Of a DNA stretch of 64,000 nt, positions 57,001-60,000 are shown piece after piece. This stretch comes from Dysidea avara (lineage: Eukaryota > Porifera > Demospongiae > Dictyoceratida > Dysideidae): assembly GCF_963678975.1 (NCBI RefSeq), contig NC_089274.1, positions 49,360,900-49,424,899 of the forward strand, read 5' to 3'. The position numbers and the translations under genes were made by a program. How positions within the stretch are numbered: position 1 is the first letter of the stretch; each line of letters starts with the position of its first letter. The notes below the pieces were generated by a model. It was not told where the DNA came from. It searched no databases and saw only the letters and a program-made list of their open reading frames with translations.

Positions 57001-60000
57001 AGTGGTGGAATTAACTATCTCAGAGCAGATGTTTAAGCAAGAACTAATTATAGTCAACTCATTAACATCTGAGGGAATCCTAGGATTGAACTTCCTAGAA
57101 GCCAATGGGTGCATTTTAGACTTGGTTCGTGGGGAGTTAATTACTCGGGGTTCAAGAGTAGCTCTATCTGCCAAAAATTCTGAACCAACTACTGCACAGG
57201 TAGAGATTTGTATCCAAGAATCCTTTACTGTTGCGGGCTTCAGTGAAATGGAGGTCATGGGTGAGATACCTCTAGCCTGTAAGGGAAACTGGTTGGTAGA
57301 GAACAAAGAATCTAAGAAACCTCAAGTATTAATAGCAAGGGCAATTGTTGCATGGTCTTGTGCCCCTACGTGTGTTAAATCTTGAGTCACAACCTATCAC
57401 AGTGTTTAAAGGGACCAGAGTTGCCAAAGCAGAAGCCATTGACCCTACTAGGGAAATATCAACTGTGGGTAGACAGTCCAACACCAGATGCACTGAGAAA
57501 GAATGGGAAGAAGTGTTAAGTAACATCATGCAACAGACGCCTGCTAGCCTTAATGATCACCAACTTCAACAATTAAGTGCATTGTTAACACATTATGCTT
57601 ACATATTTGCTGTGCATCCTAATGACCTGGGCAGTACTAATATACTAAGTCATAAGATTGAAACTTGTGGTAGCCCTATTCGACAACCTGTGAGGCGTAT
57701 ACCATTACCCCAGAGGGATGAGATCAAGAAGCTTTTGACAGAAATGCAGGAAAAAGATATCATCACACCATCAAAAAGTCCATGGGCTTCTCCTATTGTA
57801 TTAGTACCTAAAAAGGATGGCTCTGTGCGGTTTTGTATTGATTATCGAAAAATTAATGAATTAACCCACAAGGATGCTTACCTAATACCAAGGATAGATG
57901 ACACTCTAGATACACTCGCAGGGTCAAAGTGTTTTTCAACACTAGACTTAAAAAGTGGGTATTGGCAGGTGGAGGTAGACAAGGACCACAGAGAAAAAAC
58001 AGCTTTTTGTACCCATGAGGGTTTATTTCAATTTAATGTGATGCCGTTTGGGTTATGCAATACCCCGGCAACATTTCAGCACCTGATGGACATGGTGCTA
58101 ATGGGCTTACAATGGACCAGCTGTATAGTGTATATTGACGATATTATCATAGTAGGCAAAGATTTTAATAATCATCTAAACAATTTACGTCATGTTTTTG
58201 AGCGCTTAGATAAAGCAGGGTTGAAGCTGCAGCCACACAAATGTCAATTTCTGCAGCCAGAAGTCCAATTTTTGGGTCACCTTGTATCAGCAGATGGAAT
58301 TTTGCCAGACCCTACAAAGACTTCCCGGGTAAAGCAATGGCCAACATCAACATCTGTTAAAGAGACTCAGCAATTTCTAGGCCTTGCTAGCTATTACCAA
58401 AGATTTATTAAGAATTTTGCAATGATTGCCGCACCGTTACACAAGTTGTCAGAGAAGAAGACACAGTTTCGATGGACTAATGAATGCCAAGATGCATTTG
58501 ATTGTATGAAGGATCACCTGGTATCAGCACCTGTTTTAGCCTTGCTGGATTGGTCTAAACCATTTGTTCTAGATACTGATTCCAGTGATACAGGTATTGG
58601 AGCAGTCTTGTCACAGATCCATGACAACAAGGAACACGTGGTAGCTTATGCTAGCAGAACGTTAATAAAAACTGAACGCAATTATTGTGTCACAAGAAAG
58701 AGTTGTTAGCAGTGGTGGCTTTCCTTCAACACTTCCGCCTTTCCTCCTGAGTGCACCATTCACTATCTGCACTGATCATGGTGCACTGGTATCAGGCTTG
58801 CTGCAATTACCCACTGAAAGTAATCAGTACAATTACAATTACTTTTTGAAGCCAATCTAATGATTACAATTACAATTACTTCAGTTTGTAAAATAATGAT
58901 TAATAATTACAACTACTTTTCAATTACTACTGTACATCAGGGTACAACAATAACTTACAATTCTCCAGCATTACTCTTAAGGTATTTTAACTGTTCAAAC
59001 TTTTTTGGTAATAGTCTACATCTATATTTGGTCTGAGAACATTGCCACTATGGCTGAATACATACTCATATGGTACAAAATTAATGTTGCTGGAACTCCC
59101 AGCTATTCTTTGCTATTGTACTTAAAATGGGGTATTTATCTTCCAAAATTTTAAAGGGCTTTCATCCTTTGTAAACTTTGTGTCATCTAGATATTTTAAA
59201 TTCTTTCTCTGCTATTGAACATTATGTACCCCATGGGTATCCCATACTGTACATAAATTGGATTGGGTATTGGATTACACAATCCCATGTGTACATGGGA
59301 TTGTGTACATAGTCACTAGTCAAGTTATGGAGTAGTACTTTTATATAGCATAACTTTGATTCCTTACATTTAATTACATAATGATTATTGACTGAACAGC
59401 TAATTACAATTACAATTACAATTACTTGAAAATTGCTAATGATTAGTAATTAATTATGATTACAATTACAACAAGCCTGATTGGCATGGATTCAAAGATT
59501 TAAAGAACCAGAAGGGCAAGTTGCTCGTTGACTGCAGAAGCTACAGGAGTAGTATGGTGGAGCGGTTTAATAGAACACTGTTGAGTATGCTAGCTGCTCA
59601 CTGTAAAAAACACCCCTGGGATTGGGAGGAGCATTTCCGTAAAGTTTGTATGGCATACAGTACACGTGTTCATGCATCCACTGGCTTTTCACCATTTTAT
59701 TTAATGTATGGTCGCCAGGCTAGACTACCAGTAGATTCCATGTATGGTACTACCAGACCTGTTATCCACCAGTCACCCAATGAGTATGCTGCTACTTTGG
59801 ACAAACAATTGAAATCTGCCTTTGAACTAACCCATAAAACTGCTGGGGTACAACGCGAACGTCAGAAACATCACTATAACCAGAAAGTTCATAGCAATTC
59901 ATATAACCCAGGTGTTGTTAAATCCAAAAGTACCAAAGAACAGCAGTAAACAGCTTTTCCATCCTTGGACTGGACCATTCAAGGTACTGAAACAACTGTC

